Assembly: GCA_014384375.1 (NCBI GenBank)
Contig: JACNFY010000018.1
Coordinates: forward strand, 1-41,552
Reading direction: 5' to 3'
DNA from: Nanobdellati archaeon
GTDB lineage: Archaea; Nanobdellota; Nanobdellia; Woesearchaeales; GCA-2686295
DNA: 41,552 bases
Shown here: piece by piece, positions 18,192-26,584 of the stretch
Position numbering within the stretch: the first letter of the stretch is position 1
Layout of the letters: each line of letters begins with the position of its first letter
Translations under genes and position numbers: made by a program
Notes under the pieces: model-generated
Database searches by the model: none
What the model saw: the letters and a program-made list of their open reading frames with translations, nothing else
Told to the model about the DNA's origin: nothing

Positions 18192-19586
18192 ATGAAACCG
18201 GTTAAGAATTTCAAGTGGGTGAAGAATTTTGGAATACGGCTTAGTGTATTCACTATCGATGCTGTTGGCAAAGGCAATGCAGAATATATTTCCAAACTAA
18301 ATGGATTGGTTGACATCCCTCATTATATCTACATCAATGCAGAGGAAGTCAGGGCAGAAGAGGATATAGAAAGACTGAAGAAAGCCATGGCAGAAGACCC
18401 TGTGAGAAATGCAACTAATTCTGTCAAGGTTCTCAAGAAATACTCTGATGAGCTGAATGACTTCACAAGAAAGATTGCAGGGGAATACAAATCCTATTCC
18501 AAGGAGGAATCTCTTAAGAAATTCTTAGAGTTTTTTCATATCTGCGTTGAATGGTTCGGAATAGCTGATGTACAGGTTCTTACTGAGGATGTTTTTGGTG
18601 ACAAGATAAAGGAAGAAGCCGGAGACGATGTAGAAGCCCTTTTAACATATGTTGGCGAGTCAGATCCTACAAGGCAGAAGAGATTACTGACAGAGATAGC
18701 TTTTGATATGAAAAAAGGGATTGATATCGAAGCGAAGATAAAGGATTTCCTGAAAGAATATGCATGGTCTGGCATGAGAGTGTTCTTCGGCGAGCCGAAA
18801 ACAAGAGAGGATGTTCTCAATGCTATCAAGGAAATTAACGACCCTGAAAAGGAACTGGAAATGCTGAAGGAAAGAAGCGAACATGCAAAGAAGGAATTTG
18901 ACAAGGCATTCGCAAAGATAAAGGACGATGAAGTGAAGGATTATGTCAAGGTGTTGCAGGACTTCATGCATATAAGGGATTACCGCTATATCAAGATATG
19001 CCATGGATACTATCTGATAAAGCCATTCATGGAAAGATTTGCAAAGGAATTAGGATTGACATTCATGGAACTCGTGCATTTGTTCCCGAAAGACGAGATA
19101 GAAAAATTATATCATGATCCAAGCTTACTTGAAGAATACAAGAAAAGAGCCCGGGAAAGACTGAAAGGATATGCATATGTCTATATGGATGGAGATTATG
19201 AGATAATCACAGGCAATGAGATGGAGAAATTGAATGAGGAGATATTCGGAAAGGCAGGGGACATCAATGAAGTTAAAGGAAATGTTGCTCACAAGGGAAA
19301 AGTCAATGGAAAGGTTAGGTTAGTATTGGATAAGCCGGATTTGGTTCATTTCAGGAAAGGAGAGATACTCGTTACAAACATGACAACCCCTGACTACATA
19401 TCAGCGATGGAGAAAGCAGCTGCAATCGTAACCGACATCGGAGGCGTAACAAGCCACGCTGCAATAGTCAGCAGAGAATTAGGAATCCCATGCATAATCA
19501 ACACCAAGAATGCATCGAAAGCTTTCAAGACAGGGGATTATATAGAAGTCGATGCGGACAAAGGGGTTGTGAGGAAGATAAAATGA
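18192..19586 (+). CDS. PEP-utilizing-enzyme mobile (phosphohistidine) domain protein, copy 1
   Basis: 464 residues. A long helical N-terminal and middle part (about 1-370) lacks any ATP-grasp/PPDK-N motif. The last 85 residues form the swivelling phosphohistidine domain of PEP synthase, PPDK and rifampicin phosphotransferase: GKVNGKVRLVLDKPDL, EILVTNMTTPDYISAMEKA, then GGVTSHAAIVSRELGIPC with the candidate phosphorylated His422. No C-terminal PEP-binding barrel is present. The architecture recalls the acceptor-binding plus His domains of rifampicin phosphotransferase without the kinase domain. The phosphate donor would have to be a separate protein; none is visible here. Lies directly downstream of dnaK and overlaps the next gene (ATGA). 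Confidence 0.8.
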   Translation: MKPVKNFKWVKNFGIRLSVFTIDAVGKGNAEYISKLNGLVDIPHYIYINAEEVRAEEDIERLKKAMAEDPVRNATNSVKVLKKYSDELNDFTRKIAGEYKSYSKEESLKKFLEFFHICVEWFGIADVQVLTEDVFGDKIKEEAGDDVEALLTYVGESDPTRQKRLLTEIAFDMKKGIDIEAKIKDFLKEYAWSGMRVFFGEPKTREDVLNAIKEINDPEKELEMLKERSEHAKKEFDKAFAKIKDDEVKDYVKVLQDFMHIRDYRYIKICHGYYLIKPFMERFAKELGLTFMELVHLFPKDEIEKLYHDPSLLEEYKKRARERLKGYAYVYMDGDYEIITGNEMEKLNEEIFGKAGDINEVKGNVAHKGKVNGKVRLVLDKPDLVHFRKGEILVTNMTTPDYISAMEKAAAIVTDIGGVTSHAAIVSRELGIPCIINTKNASKAFKTGDYIEVDADKGVVRKIK

Positions 19587-20974
19587 AAGACTACTCAGAT
19601 TACTCATTATCTTCTGAAGGTGGAAGAGCTTCGTATTTTGCCTTTAATTATTTGATTATCAAAACTTATATGTACCGGACAAAATTTCCAATTTTTCCAA
19701 GAGTCTTTTCCATCTCTAATAACAATATTGCAAGATGGTTCTACATTGTTAAGAAAGGTGAAGCATTTGAGAAGGAACTGGATGGTTATGTCAACAATAT
19801 AGCACTATTGGATGAAGCTGAGACTATAATGAAAAACTTGGCAAGAGAAGCGAAGAACAAACTTGATTGTAAGCTTTCTGATCTGACAACTGAAGACTTT
19901 ATTGATCATTATCAATTATTTTGCAAACATTTCATGGACTTAGTATATTTCGCAGGATCTATCAGATCTGCAGACAAGGGTCTTATGCCAAGACTTAAGA
20001 AGATTTTAACACCTGAAGAAATTGGAATTGTTTCACTACCTCCTAAAAACTTGTTTATCGTTAGGGAAGAATTAGCGCTCAGAGAATTAGCTGTTAAACT
20101 TTTCAAAGAAGAAAGAGAGCCTGGAAAGAATGATGTTTTAGATGTTCATTCAAGATTTTTGTGGTCATCTTTAGGTTATTATAATGAGAAACCCAAAACA
20201 AAAGAAGAGTATGTTCAAGTTTTGAAAAATATGATTGAAGATGATCCTGTTGGTAAAATAAATTACTTGAAAAATCGTTTGGAAAAAGAAAAAGAAACTC
20301 AGCAAAAATTGCTTGAAAAGTATGATGAACCGGTTCTAAAGGTCGCGTCCGCTTTTGTTTATCTGAAAGATTTGTATAAAGAATCAATCAACAAAGCAAT
20401 ACTCTACTCTGATGATTTATTCAAAGAGATTGCTAGAAGAACAGATAAATCAGAGGAATTTATCAAGAAACTGACTCAGGAAGAGACTGTAGATCTGCTC
20501 AAAGGAATTCAGCCTAATGAGAATCTTATCAAGGAAAGAATACAGCACAGCGTTATAATATGTGATCATCAAAGATTAACAATCTTATCTGGAAAAGATG
20601 CAAATAAATTTGAAAAAGATTATCTTGTGAAATTATATGCAAAAGAAAAAGAGTTCAAAGGCAGAACTGCATCAAGGGGTTATGGTAAAGGAAGAGTAAA
20701 GGTTGTGTTGTCAGTAGATGACTTTGGAAAAGTAGAGCAAGGAGACATTCTAACAGTTATGAATACAAGCCCTGAATTTGTTCCGATAATGAAGAAAGCT
20801 TCTGCAATTATAGCAGAAGATGGTGCTCTTTCATCCCATGTTTCTGTCATTAGTAGAGAGTTTGGGATTCCATGCGTTGTAGGTATAGATGTTATTACCA
20901 GCATTTTGAAGGACGGCGATCTTGTTGAGGTCGATGCGGACAAAGGGGTTATTAAAAAACTATTTAAAGAATAA
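19583..20974 (+). CDS. PEP-utilizing-enzyme mobile (phosphohistidine) domain protein, copy 2
   Basis: 463 residues from ATG 19583, which overlaps the previous stop; this gives nearly the same length as copy 1. Same plan: a helical body (about 1-370) and a C-terminal swivelling domain with GKGRVKVVLSVDDFGKVEQG, DILTVMNTSPEFVPIMKKA and GALSSHVSVISREFGIPC. The phospho-acceptor His is at about 419, although the family's usual G-x-x-T-S-H reads G-A-L-S-S-H. The bodies of the two copies have diverged strongly while the C-terminal domains stay alike. Bases 19549-19569 and 20932-20952 are identical, encoding VDADKGV. Such a pair may act as a heterodimer or on two substrates; this is inference. Confidence 0.8.
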   Translation: MKDYSDYSLSSEGGRASYFAFNYLIIKTYMYRTKFPIFPRVFSISNNNIARWFYIVKKGEAFEKELDGYVNNIALLDEAETIMKNLAREAKNKLDCKLSDLTTEDFIDHYQLFCKHFMDLVYFAGSIRSADKGLMPRLKKILTPEEIGIVSLPPKNLFIVREELALRELAVKLFKEEREPGKNDVLDVHSRFLWSSLGYYNEKPKTKEEYVQVLKNMIEDDPVGKINYLKNRLEKEKETQQKLLEKYDEPVLKVASAFVYLKDLYKESINKAILYSDDLFKEIARRTDKSEEFIKKLTQEETVDLLKGIQPNENLIKERIQHSVIICDHQRLTILSGKDANKFEKDYLVKLYAKEKEFKGRTASRGYGKGRVKVVLSVDDFGKVEQGDILTVMNTSPEFVPIMKKASAIIAEDGALSSHVSVISREFGIPCVVGIDVITSILKDGDLVEVDADKGVIKKLFKE

Positions 20975-20990
20975 GAGGTGTTTTCGTTAA

Positions 20991-22586
20991 ATGAAGATAA
21001 AGAAGTTAGTCATAAAGAACTACAAGAGCATCAAGTTTTTGGAGATCTCTGATTTTCGTAGTTTAAACATCTTTATTGGTAAGAACGACGCTGGTAAGTC
21101 TAACATTATCGGCGCCTTGGATATACTGTTTAATTCTAATCTTCAGGATTATAATGGAATTCTGAAGTTGATTGACGAGAATGTTTTGGAGAGTGTTTTC
21201 GGCACTTCTTCAAAGTATAACTTCTTTGACAAGAAGAATCCTGTGGCTGAGATAACCGTTTACATCGATATCAGTTCTCGTGAACTTAAGAAGCACGAGT
21301 TGAAGCCAGAAAAGGAAGTAAATAAGCTGGTGATATCAAAGAAGGTTATCGGCGGGAAGAAGACCACTGTTGTTTCATTGGATTTCTTAAGGGTTAACAA
21401 GAACGTGATTATAAAGACTCCTGAAGAGAAGAAGAGATTCCTGATAAAAAATGGCAGTTATTCTGAGAAGTTTGACGATTGTGTTGGTAAGGGTCTGTTG
21501 GAGAGCTTGAGTAACGAGTTTATCTTGATACCTGCTGACAGGAATATAATTAGAGACCCTCATCCAGGCTCTGAAAAGGTGAGGGTTGAGAAGTACATCA
21601 AGGATTCTCTTATTAGTCTGGCTAACAGCCCTGATGAGGATAAGAAGAAGCTCTTTTCACAGTTCATTGACTTCATAGATGACATCTCGCCGTTGATAGA
21701 GAAGGTTGAGCCGGTTGTTGAGAACAAGAGAGTTGTTGACCTGGAGTTCAAGACTGGTTCGGGTGAGAACATTCCTCTTTCTACGATTGGCGGCGGTAAT
21801 AATGAACTTCTTTTATTGTTGCATGAGATGATTGTTTCTGGCGGCTTGATCATGGCTATTGAGGAGCCTGAGATTCACCTGCATCCGCAGGCTGAGAGGA
21901 AGCTTTATAGGTTTATGGAGGAGTTTTCGCAAACGACCCAGATGTTTGTGGTTACTCATTCACCTGTTTTTGTCGAGCCTGGTAATCTAAGAGGGTTGTT
22001 CAGGGTTGCGAAGGATAACTCTGGAACCCTGATGTATGCAATGGATGAGAAGGATTACATTGACAGGGATAGACTGGAGCAGGAGTTGAACACTGAGAAC
22101 TGCGAGATGTTCTTTGCAGACAGGGTGTTGTTGGTTGAGGGAATCTCTGACAAGATATTTATGGAGGGCCTGATTGATAGGTATTGCAAGTCGACCGATG
22201 AGATTAAGGTTGTTAGCTCTTTTAGCAAGGATAACTTTGATGTGTATGTTGATTTGCTTAGGATTTTTAAGATTCCTTACTTGGTCATGACTGACTTGGA
22301 TGCTCTTAAGGGTCGTTTTCAGACAAAGATTGTCTGGAGAGAATTGAAAAAGCACAGGAATATAAAAGGGCGTGATGAGAGGATTGCTTTTTTGAAAACT
22401 CACGGTATACATGTATTATCCAAAGGAGCGCTTGAGAGTTGCTATCCGCGGGAGTACAGGCGCGGTATCTCAAAGCCTCTGGATGCCTTGCATGCTATTC
22501 ATAACTTGACTGATGAGGATTATTACTCTAATCGTATGACTGATTTGAAAGGGGTTATAGAAGTTTTAGAGAAGAAAAATGGGTAA
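20991..22586 (+). CDS. OLD-family ATPase/TOPRIM nuclease
   Basis: 531 residues. N-terminal SMC/RecF-like ATPase with [11 protein letters not shown] and Walker [10 protein letters not shown] (about 30-38), a signature region around [17 protein letters not shown], Walker [16 protein letters not shown] (about 287-300) and the switch [10 protein letters not shown]-terminal TOPRIM domain has [11 protein letters not shown] (Glu at about 383) and VMTDLDAL (about 431-437). This is the OLD/GajA architecture of DNA nucleases used in phage defence or repair. The Shine-Dalgarno GAGGTG sits before ATG 20991, and the 3' end overlaps dnaJ by 8 nt. Its place inside a chaperone operon is unusual. Confidence 0.88.
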   Translation: MKIKKLVIKNYKSIKFLEISDFRSLNIFIGKNDAGKSNIIGALDILFNSNLQDYNGILKLIDENVLESVFGTSSKYNFFDKKNPVAEITVYIDISSRELKKHELKPEKEVNKLVISKKVIGGKKTTVVSLDFLRVNKNVIIKTPEEKKRFLIKNGSYSEKFDDCVGKGLLESLSNEFILIPADRNIIRDPHPGSEKVRVEKYIKDSLISLANSPDEDKKKLFSQFIDFIDDISPLIEKVEPVVENKRVVDLEFKTGSGENIPLSTIGGGNNELLLLLHEMIVSGGLIMAIEEPEIHLHPQAERKLYRFMEEFSQTTQMFVVTHSPVFVEPGNLRGLFRVAKDNSGTLMYAMDEKDYIDRDRLEQELNTENCEMFFADRVLLVEGISDKIFMEGLIDRYCKSTDEIKVVSSFSKDNFDVYVDLLRIFKIPYLVMTDLDALKGRFQTKIVWRELKKHRNIKGRDERIAFLKTHGIHVLSKGALESCYPREYRRGISKPLDALHAIHNLTDEDYYSNRMTDLKGVIEVLEKKNG

Positions 22587-23706
22587 AGATTACTACAAGA
22601 TATTGGGTGTGGACAGGAACGCTTCGAAAAAAGAGATTAAGAAGGCTTATAAGGGGTTGGCTAAGAAGTATCACCCTGACCTGAACAAGGAGGAAGGCGC
22701 TACTGAGAAGTTCAAGGAGATCAACGAGGCAGCTGCTATACTGGGTGATGATGAGAAGAGGAGGCAGTATGACCAGTTCGGAAGCGACAGCTTTAAGCAC
22801 GGCGCAGGCCCAAGTGGGTTTAACTTTTCTGACTTTGATTTCTCATCATTTGGAGGCGATTTCGGGGATATCTTTGATCATTTGGGTGATATATTTGGCG
22901 GTAGTTTTGGATTTGGCACTGGTGGTCGCAGGAGAAGCTCTAAGAGAAGAGGTGCTGATTTAAGGGCTGATGTCGAGATCACTCTTGATGAGGCTTATAC
23001 AGGGACTAAGAAGACCTTGAAGATCAGGAAGAACGAAGCATGTGACAAATGTGACGGTAAAGGAGGTTCTGGCTTGGAGCAGTGTTCTACCTGCCATGGT
23101 ACAGGTTATGTTCGTGATTCTAAGAGGACTCCTTTTGGTATATTCCAGACTACTAGCACTTGTCGCGCTTGCGGCGGTTCTGGGGAGACAATTAGTAATG
23201 TTTGCTCGAATTGTGATGGTTCAGGCACTGTTCGTAAGGAGAAAAAGCTGGAGATTGACGTGCCTGAAGGTATTGAGCATGGTTCCCACTTGAGATTGAG
23301 CGGCGAAGGCGAGGCTGGTTATCGTGGCGGTAGCACTGGTGATTTGTTTGTTGTCGTACATGTGAATGAGCACGACGTGTTTGAGAGAGATGGCAATGAT
23401 ATCTTGTTGGAGGTTCCTATCAGCATCATACAGGCTGCTCTTGGCGCCACTATAGAGGTACCTACTTTGGAGGGTAAGGCTAAGTTGAAGATTCCTTCTG
23501 GCACGCAGAGTGGCACTGTTTTCAAGATGAAAGATAAGGGGATGCCTTTCTTACATAGTTATGGTAGCGGTGACCAGTTGGTGAAGGTTGTTGTGAAAAC
23601 TCCTGAGAACTTGACCAGAAAGCAGGAGAAAGCAATGAAGGAGCTTGCTAAGGAGTTAGGTGAAGAGGGTAGTCCTGAGAAGAGTTTCTTTAAGAAGTTT
23701 TTTTAG
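22579..23706 (+). CDS. dnaJ: DnaJ, Hsp40 co-chaperone
   Basis: 375 residues, canonical type I. J domain (1-70) with HPD in KYHPDLNKE; Gly/Phe-rich linker (about 72-118) with [18 protein letters not shown]; four CxxCxGxG zinc-binding repeats ([32 protein letters not shown]; about 152-220); C-terminal substrate-binding beta domains. Stimulates DnaK ATPase and delivers clients. Starts inside the end of the OLD gene, so translation is probably coupled. The stop overlaps the convergent RelE-like gene by 4 nt. Confidence 0.97.
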   Translation: MGKDYYKILGVDRNASKKEIKKAYKGLAKKYHPDLNKEEGATEKFKEINEAAAILGDDEKRRQYDQFGSDSFKHGAGPSGFNFSDFDFSSFGGDFGDIFDHLGDIFGGSFGFGTGGRRRSSKRRGADLRADVEITLDEAYTGTKKTLKIRKNEACDKCDGKGGSGLEQCSTCHGTGYVRDSKRTPFGIFQTTSTCRACGGSGETISNVCSNCDGSGTVRKEKKLEIDVPEGIEHGSHLRLSGEGEAGYRGGSTGDLFVVVHVNEHDVFERDGNDILLEVPISIIQAALGATIEVPTLEGKAKLKIPSGTQSGTVFKMKDKGMPFLHSYGSGDQLVKVVVKTPENLTRKQEKAMKELAKELGEEGSPEKSFFKKFF

Positions 23707-24035
23707 TATCTAAATCTTTTCTTGTATTCTTTGTGAGGAAGCCATTCAAGAATGATTGATAATATTACTATTTCTTCTTTTTTTATTGTATAGATTAGTC
23801 TCCAAGCGTTTGGCAGATTGTATTTCCATAGATTGTCTATTCTTCCGAATTTCTTTTCATAATCTTTTGGAATCAATCTTTTAGCGATTTGGAATCCACA
23901 AAAAGCGTTTTCTTCGATGTGATCCATCGCAGTATTTATCCATTTATACAACTCTTTTTCTTCTGTTTTAGAATTTTTTAGTTTTGTAAGGGCTTTCTTA
24001 AGTTTCTTTTCTGCAAATTTTATTTGTGATTTCAT
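23703..24035 (-). CDS. RelE/ParE-superfamily toxin-like protein
   Basis: 110 residues. The C-terminal half ([18 protein letters not shown], then [22 protein letters not shown]) follows the RelE-like core: beta strands with WRLIY and a terminal Y/H/K-rich segment used by mRNA-interferase members. The helical N-terminus is longer than in classic RelE. Overlaps the upstream wHTH gene by 4 nt (ATGA), the usual antitoxin-toxin arrangement. Not every RelE-like protein is an active toxin. Confidence 0.65.
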   Translation of the reverse strand: MKSQIKFAEKKLKKALTKLKNSKTEEKELYKWINTAMDHIEENAFCGFQIAKRLIPKDYEKKFGRIDNLWKYNLPNAWRLIYTIKKEEIVILSIILEWLPHKEYKKRFRY

Positions 24036-24292
24036 CTCGAGAGGTCTGGTCTGTTCAAGTATTTTTTTACTCCTTCAGGGTCCCATATCCAACCTATGGT
24101 TCCATGTCTGTCCATGGCTATCTTCTCTGATGCTAGCAAGTAGTCTATTATTACGCTGAATGTCTGGTACATCATCTTTTTTGGAAGATTCTGCCAAAGG
24201 CTCTTTCTTTTGAACTCTCCAGAGTGCTCTCTTATGAAGTCTTCTACCATTAACACAGTATCTAATTGTGGGTAGTGTAGAATTTTCTTCAT
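24032..24292 (-). CDS. Winged-helix antitoxin-like partner of the RelE-like protein
   Basis: 86 residues from ATG 24292. An upstream in-frame ATG at 24346 exists, but the TATA box (24315-24324) and an inverted repeat lie between it and 24292, so the shorter start is preferred. TVLMVEDFIREHSG, SLWQNLPKKMMYQTFSVIIDYLLASEKI and GTIGWIWD read as helix, helix-turn-helix and wing. The gene is first in the pair, as expected of an autoregulating antitoxin. Family assigned by pattern and context only. Confidence 0.6.
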   Translation of the reverse strand: MKKILHYPQLDTVLMVEDFIREHSGEFKRKSLWQNLPKKMMYQTFSVIIDYLLASEKIAMDRHGTIGWIWDPEGVKKYLNRPDLSR

Positions 24293-24294
24293 GA

Positions 24295-24316
24295 AGTTAT
24301 ATAAGTGTATATAACT
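24295..24316 (-). promoter_or_regulatory. Perfect 9-bp inverted repeat: candidate TA operator
   Basis: AGTTATATA and TATATAACT separated by 4 nt (AGTG), lying between the TATA box (CTTTAAATAG, 24315-24324) and the antitoxin ATG at 24292. The placement suits repression by the wHTH antitoxin or its complex. Confidence 0.6.
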
Positions 24317-24457
24317 ATTTAAAGCTTTCGGAAGAGTATTTGTCATTAAAAAGATTTTAGATTTAGTGTTTATATGCTTTGTTCATGTTTTCTCGAAGAA
24401 ATTTCAAAGAAGTCGAAAATAAATTCTTCTAATAGCTTATCTTCTGCTTTTATCTAT

Positions 24458-24556
24458 TTAGGTTTCTAGGTTCTCACAGTTCTCTTTAATTTCATCTAAG
24501 CTGGTTTTTAGTTCGTTAGTTGTTGTTTCTAAATTCTTTCTAATTCTTTTACTCAT
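24458..24556 (-). CDS. 32-residue charged helical microprotein
   Basis: A small ORF (MSKRIRKNLETTTNELKTSL, then a Glu-rich end with one Cys). A minus-strand TATA element (TATATATTT, 24577-24585) is centred 25 nt before ATG 24556, the same leaderless geometry as neighbouring genes. The sequence is amphipathic and predicted coiled coil. Just downstream, in the +1 frame, about 26 codons encode KAEDKLLEEFIFDFFEISS, also coding-like, so this may be a frameshifted remnant of a gene of about 60 residues. No family is recognised. Confidence 0.45.
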   Translation of the reverse strand: MSKRIRKNLETTTNELKTSLDEIKENCENLET

Positions 24557-24576
24557 TTTTTGAAGGAAAATAAGAG

Positions 24577-24585
24577 AAATATATA
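24577..24585 (-). promoter_or_regulatory. TATA box for the 32-residue microprotein
   Basis: Minus-strand TATATATTT, 25 nt before ATG 24556. Confidence 0.45.
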
Positions 24586-24640
24586 CATCTTAGTTAAAAT
24601 ATTCTAAAAAAGAACTGGATAAACGTTGTTTAAATAATTA

Positions 24641-24649
24641 TATTTAAAA
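24641..24649 (+). promoter_or_regulatory. TATA box for the Mth938-like gene
   Basis: TATTTAAAA centred 27 nt before ATG 24673. The rest of the 24347-24672 interval holds only the microprotein, its frame-shifted tail and these promoters. Confidence 0.55.
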
Positions 24650-24672
24650 GTCACTAACTATTTCTGCTAATT

Positions 24673-25008
24673 ATGATAGATGATTATTCTTTCGGACGCA
24701 TGGTTATTGACGGCAAGGTTTTTGATTCTGACTTGAAGATATTCCCTGATGGTGTTCGGCCAAACTGGCGGCGTAAGAGTGGTCATGTGCTTCAGTTAGA
24801 GGATATTTCTGATGTCTTTGCTTTTAGGCCTAAACTTTTTATTATTGGTAAGGGTTATTCTGGTATGATGGATGTAAGTGAAAAAGTAAAGACGAGGTTA
24901 GATGAGGAGAACATAGCTTATTTTGCGACTGATACTAGTACAGCTGTAGATGCGTATAATAAGAACTGTGACGGAAAAACTGTCTGTGTTTTTCACTTGA
25001 CTTGTTAA
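24673..25008 (+). CDS. Mth938-like (AAMDC/DUF498) domain protein
   Basis: 111 residues, the full length of this single-domain family. Family landmarks: DDYSFGRMVIDGKVFDSDLK at the start, FPDGVRPNWRRKSGH, PKLFIIGKGYSGMMDVS, TSTAVDAYN near 95, and the closing HLTC. The fold is known from M. thermautotrophicus MTH938, but the biochemical role is unsettled; some relatives are linked to respiratory-complex assembly. Single-gene leaderless transcript. Confidence 0.85.
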   Translation: MIDDYSFGRMVIDGKVFDSDLKIFPDGVRPNWRRKSGHVLQLEDISDVFAFRPKLFIIGKGYSGMMDVSEKVKTRLDEENIAYFATDTSTAVDAYNKNCDGKTVCVFHLTC

Positions 25009-25035
25009 AAACATATACATTATATACTGATTAAG

Positions 25036-25043
25036 TTTATATA
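25036..25043 (+). promoter_or_regulatory. TATA box for the 62-residue membrane protein
   Basis: TTTATATA centred about 28 nt before ATG 25068. Confidence 0.55.
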
Positions 25044-25067
25044 TGACATTGTATTACCTTTTATGCA

Positions 25068-25256
25068 ATGTTAAATAAGAAAGGTTATGGGTCATTGGTA
25101 CCCTTCACAGTCTTCTTACTTGGTTTGGCATTATTGATTGGTGGATTGCTTGAGTTACCTGCGTTGTTGTCTTGGCTTGGTGTTGTTCTTGTCCTGCTTT
25201 CCCTGGCCTTGTGGATAAGAACACACGTTGTAGAGGATAAAAGCAGAATATACTAA
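25068..25256 (+). CDS. Two-helix small membrane protein (62 aa)
   Basis: Two hydrophobic helices (LVPFTVFLLGLALLIGGLL, LLSWLGVVLVLLSLALWI) joined by a short EL-P turn, with a charged C-terminus. Start chosen by TATA spacing. The same layout recurs in the next small gene, so the two are probably diverged duplicates. Function unknown. Confidence 0.65.
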   Translation: MLNKKGYGSLVPFTVFLLGLALLIGGLLELPALLSWLGVVLVLLSLALWIRTHVVEDKSRIY

Positions 25257-25258
25257 AA

Positions 25259-25267
25259 ATTTAAAAA
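25259..25267 (+). promoter_or_regulatory. TATA-like box for the 53-residue membrane protein
   Basis: ATTTAAAAA centred 29 nt before ATG 25292. Confidence 0.45.
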
Positions 25268-25291
25268 CTATAGATTCTTTTTTGCCCAGTC

Positions 25292-25453
25292 ATGGCCAAA
25301 TACAAGGGGAGCTTGACTGAATTTCTCATTTTCTTAGTAGGCCTAACCCTATTCATAGGTTCTTGGTTTGAATTGAATTTTTTCTGGGAAGGTTTTGCAG
25401 GACTAGTTCTTATTTTCTTTGCCTTAGTATTATGGGCGAGAAGAAACGGTTAA
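25292..25453 (+). CDS. Two-helix small membrane protein (53 aa), relative of the preceding gene
   Basis: Two hydrophobic helices (EFLIFLVGLTLFIGSWFEL and GFAGLVLIFFALVLWARRNG), with the same spacing, internal GL.L.IG...EL motif and LALWI/LVLWA end as its neighbour. Start ATG 25292 has its own TATA-like box. The similarity of the pair is the main support that both are real. Function unknown. Confidence 0.6.
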   Translation: MAKYKGSLTEFLIFLVGLTLFIGSWFELNFFWEGFAGLVLIFFALVLWARRNG

Positions 25454-25496
25454 ATGGAAAAAAATAAATAGTTTAGATTAAAGTATTCTTTAAAAA

Positions 25497-25502
25497 GAGG
25501 TG
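25497..25502 (+). promoter_or_regulatory. Shine-Dalgarno GAGGTG that sets a TTG start
   Basis: GAGGTG 5 nt before TTG 25508. No ATG fits this spacing, so TTG is the likely start of the membrane protein. Confidence 0.6.
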
Positions 25503-25507
25503 TTTAG

Positions 25508-26572
25508 TTGAACATAAGGGAGTATAAGCGTCGAAGGCTGAAGTGGTATAACCATTTGTTTAATTTCTTTCTTGCGCTGGTTATGAGCTTGGTTATGATA
25601 TCCTTTCTTGTTATCGCTATGGCAGAGGAGACCTTTAATTATTTTGAGGATAAGGGTGATGAGATAACAGATAATATTGTTGGGGTGATAGCCTCAAGTG
25701 CACAGGAGTTCTTTTCAGGGATTGAACTGCAGCAGTTGGTAGGAGATGAGATTATGCCTGAGGGTATGCCTGAAAGCAGTGATATGTGTGGTTCTCTCGA
25801 TACAATGGAATTTCCTGATGAAGAGATACGTGCTATGATAGAACAGAGATGCATGGAGGGTGAGGCTAAGGGAATGTCTTTTGTGGGAGTGATGCCTGAT
25901 ACTGAAGGTTTAATACAGGAAGCTGTTGATGTTCGTATTGCAGAGTTTGAAGAATCGCTTAAAGAGAGTATCAAGGAAGGGTTTGATATCGGGATAATGG
26001 AAGGTCGTGGTTTTATTAAGGAATATACTAGCCAGTTTTTTTTCTTGGAACTGAGAATATTGGCATTGGCTTTTGCATTTTTATTGCTGTTATATTTCCT
26101 TAATAATGACTTGGTTATTTTTATCAATTATTTAGCCAAGGAATTGGTTGCTGTGCTTACGATAATCTTTTTATTTCCTTATATTGTGTTTAAAACAAAT
26201 GTTTTCGGGTGGTTTCTTGAGAAGGTTGATATTCTAGGAATGCTGGAATTTCCTCTGCCAGTGAATCCTCAGCTGGTGATTGCTAAGATAGTTGAGGCTA
26301 TATCTGCTGAATTCACGAGTTTTTATGGACAGTATGTTCAATATGCTGGTGTTGCAGTGCTGGCCGGTATTATACTGATGATAGGAAACAAGTTCATTCT
26401 GATGCCTTTGTTCTTGAAGAGAATGGTAGAGAAAAAAGAAGAAAAGATTGAGGAAAAGAAGGAAGAGTTGAAAGAGAAAAAAGAAGAGAAAAAGGAGAAA
26501 CCAAGGAAAAAGGTTAAGAAGAAAACAACTAAAAAGAAAGGAAAAAAGAAAAGAAATAAAAAGAAGAAATGA
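25508..26572 (+). CDS. Membrane protein with coiled coil and poly-Lys tail, unknown
   Basis: 354 residues from a TTG with good Shine-Dalgarno. One N-terminal helix (about 17-38), an acidic mostly helical domain of about 130 residues (DEITDNIVGVIASSAQEFF, then a pair of Cys), then three hydrophobic helices (about 180-197, 203-228 and 275-298) and a tail of about 55 residues made almost only of K and E and ending in K/R. The loop domain between helix 1 and 2 would lie outside if the Lys tail stays in the cytoplasm (positive-inside rule). The basic tail may bind nucleic acid or ribosomes; inference. No family recognised. Confidence 0.7.
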   Translation: MNIREYKRRRLKWYNHLFNFFLALVMSLVMISFLVIAMAEETFNYFEDKGDEITDNIVGVIASSAQEFFSGIELQQLVGDEIMPEGMPESSDMCGSLDTMEFPDEEIRAMIEQRCMEGEAKGMSFVGVMPDTEGLIQEAVDVRIAEFEESLKESIKEGFDIGIMEGRGFIKEYTSQFFFLELRILALAFAFLLLLYFLNNDLVIFINYLAKELVAVLTIIFLFPYIVFKTNVFGWFLEKVDILGMLEFPLPVNPQLVIAKIVEAISAEFTSFYGQYVQYAGVAVLAGIILMIGNKFILMPLFLKRMVEKKEEKIEEKKEELKEKKEEKKEKPRKKVKKKTTKKKGKKKRNKKKK

Positions 26573-26584
26573 TTAGAGTCTATT

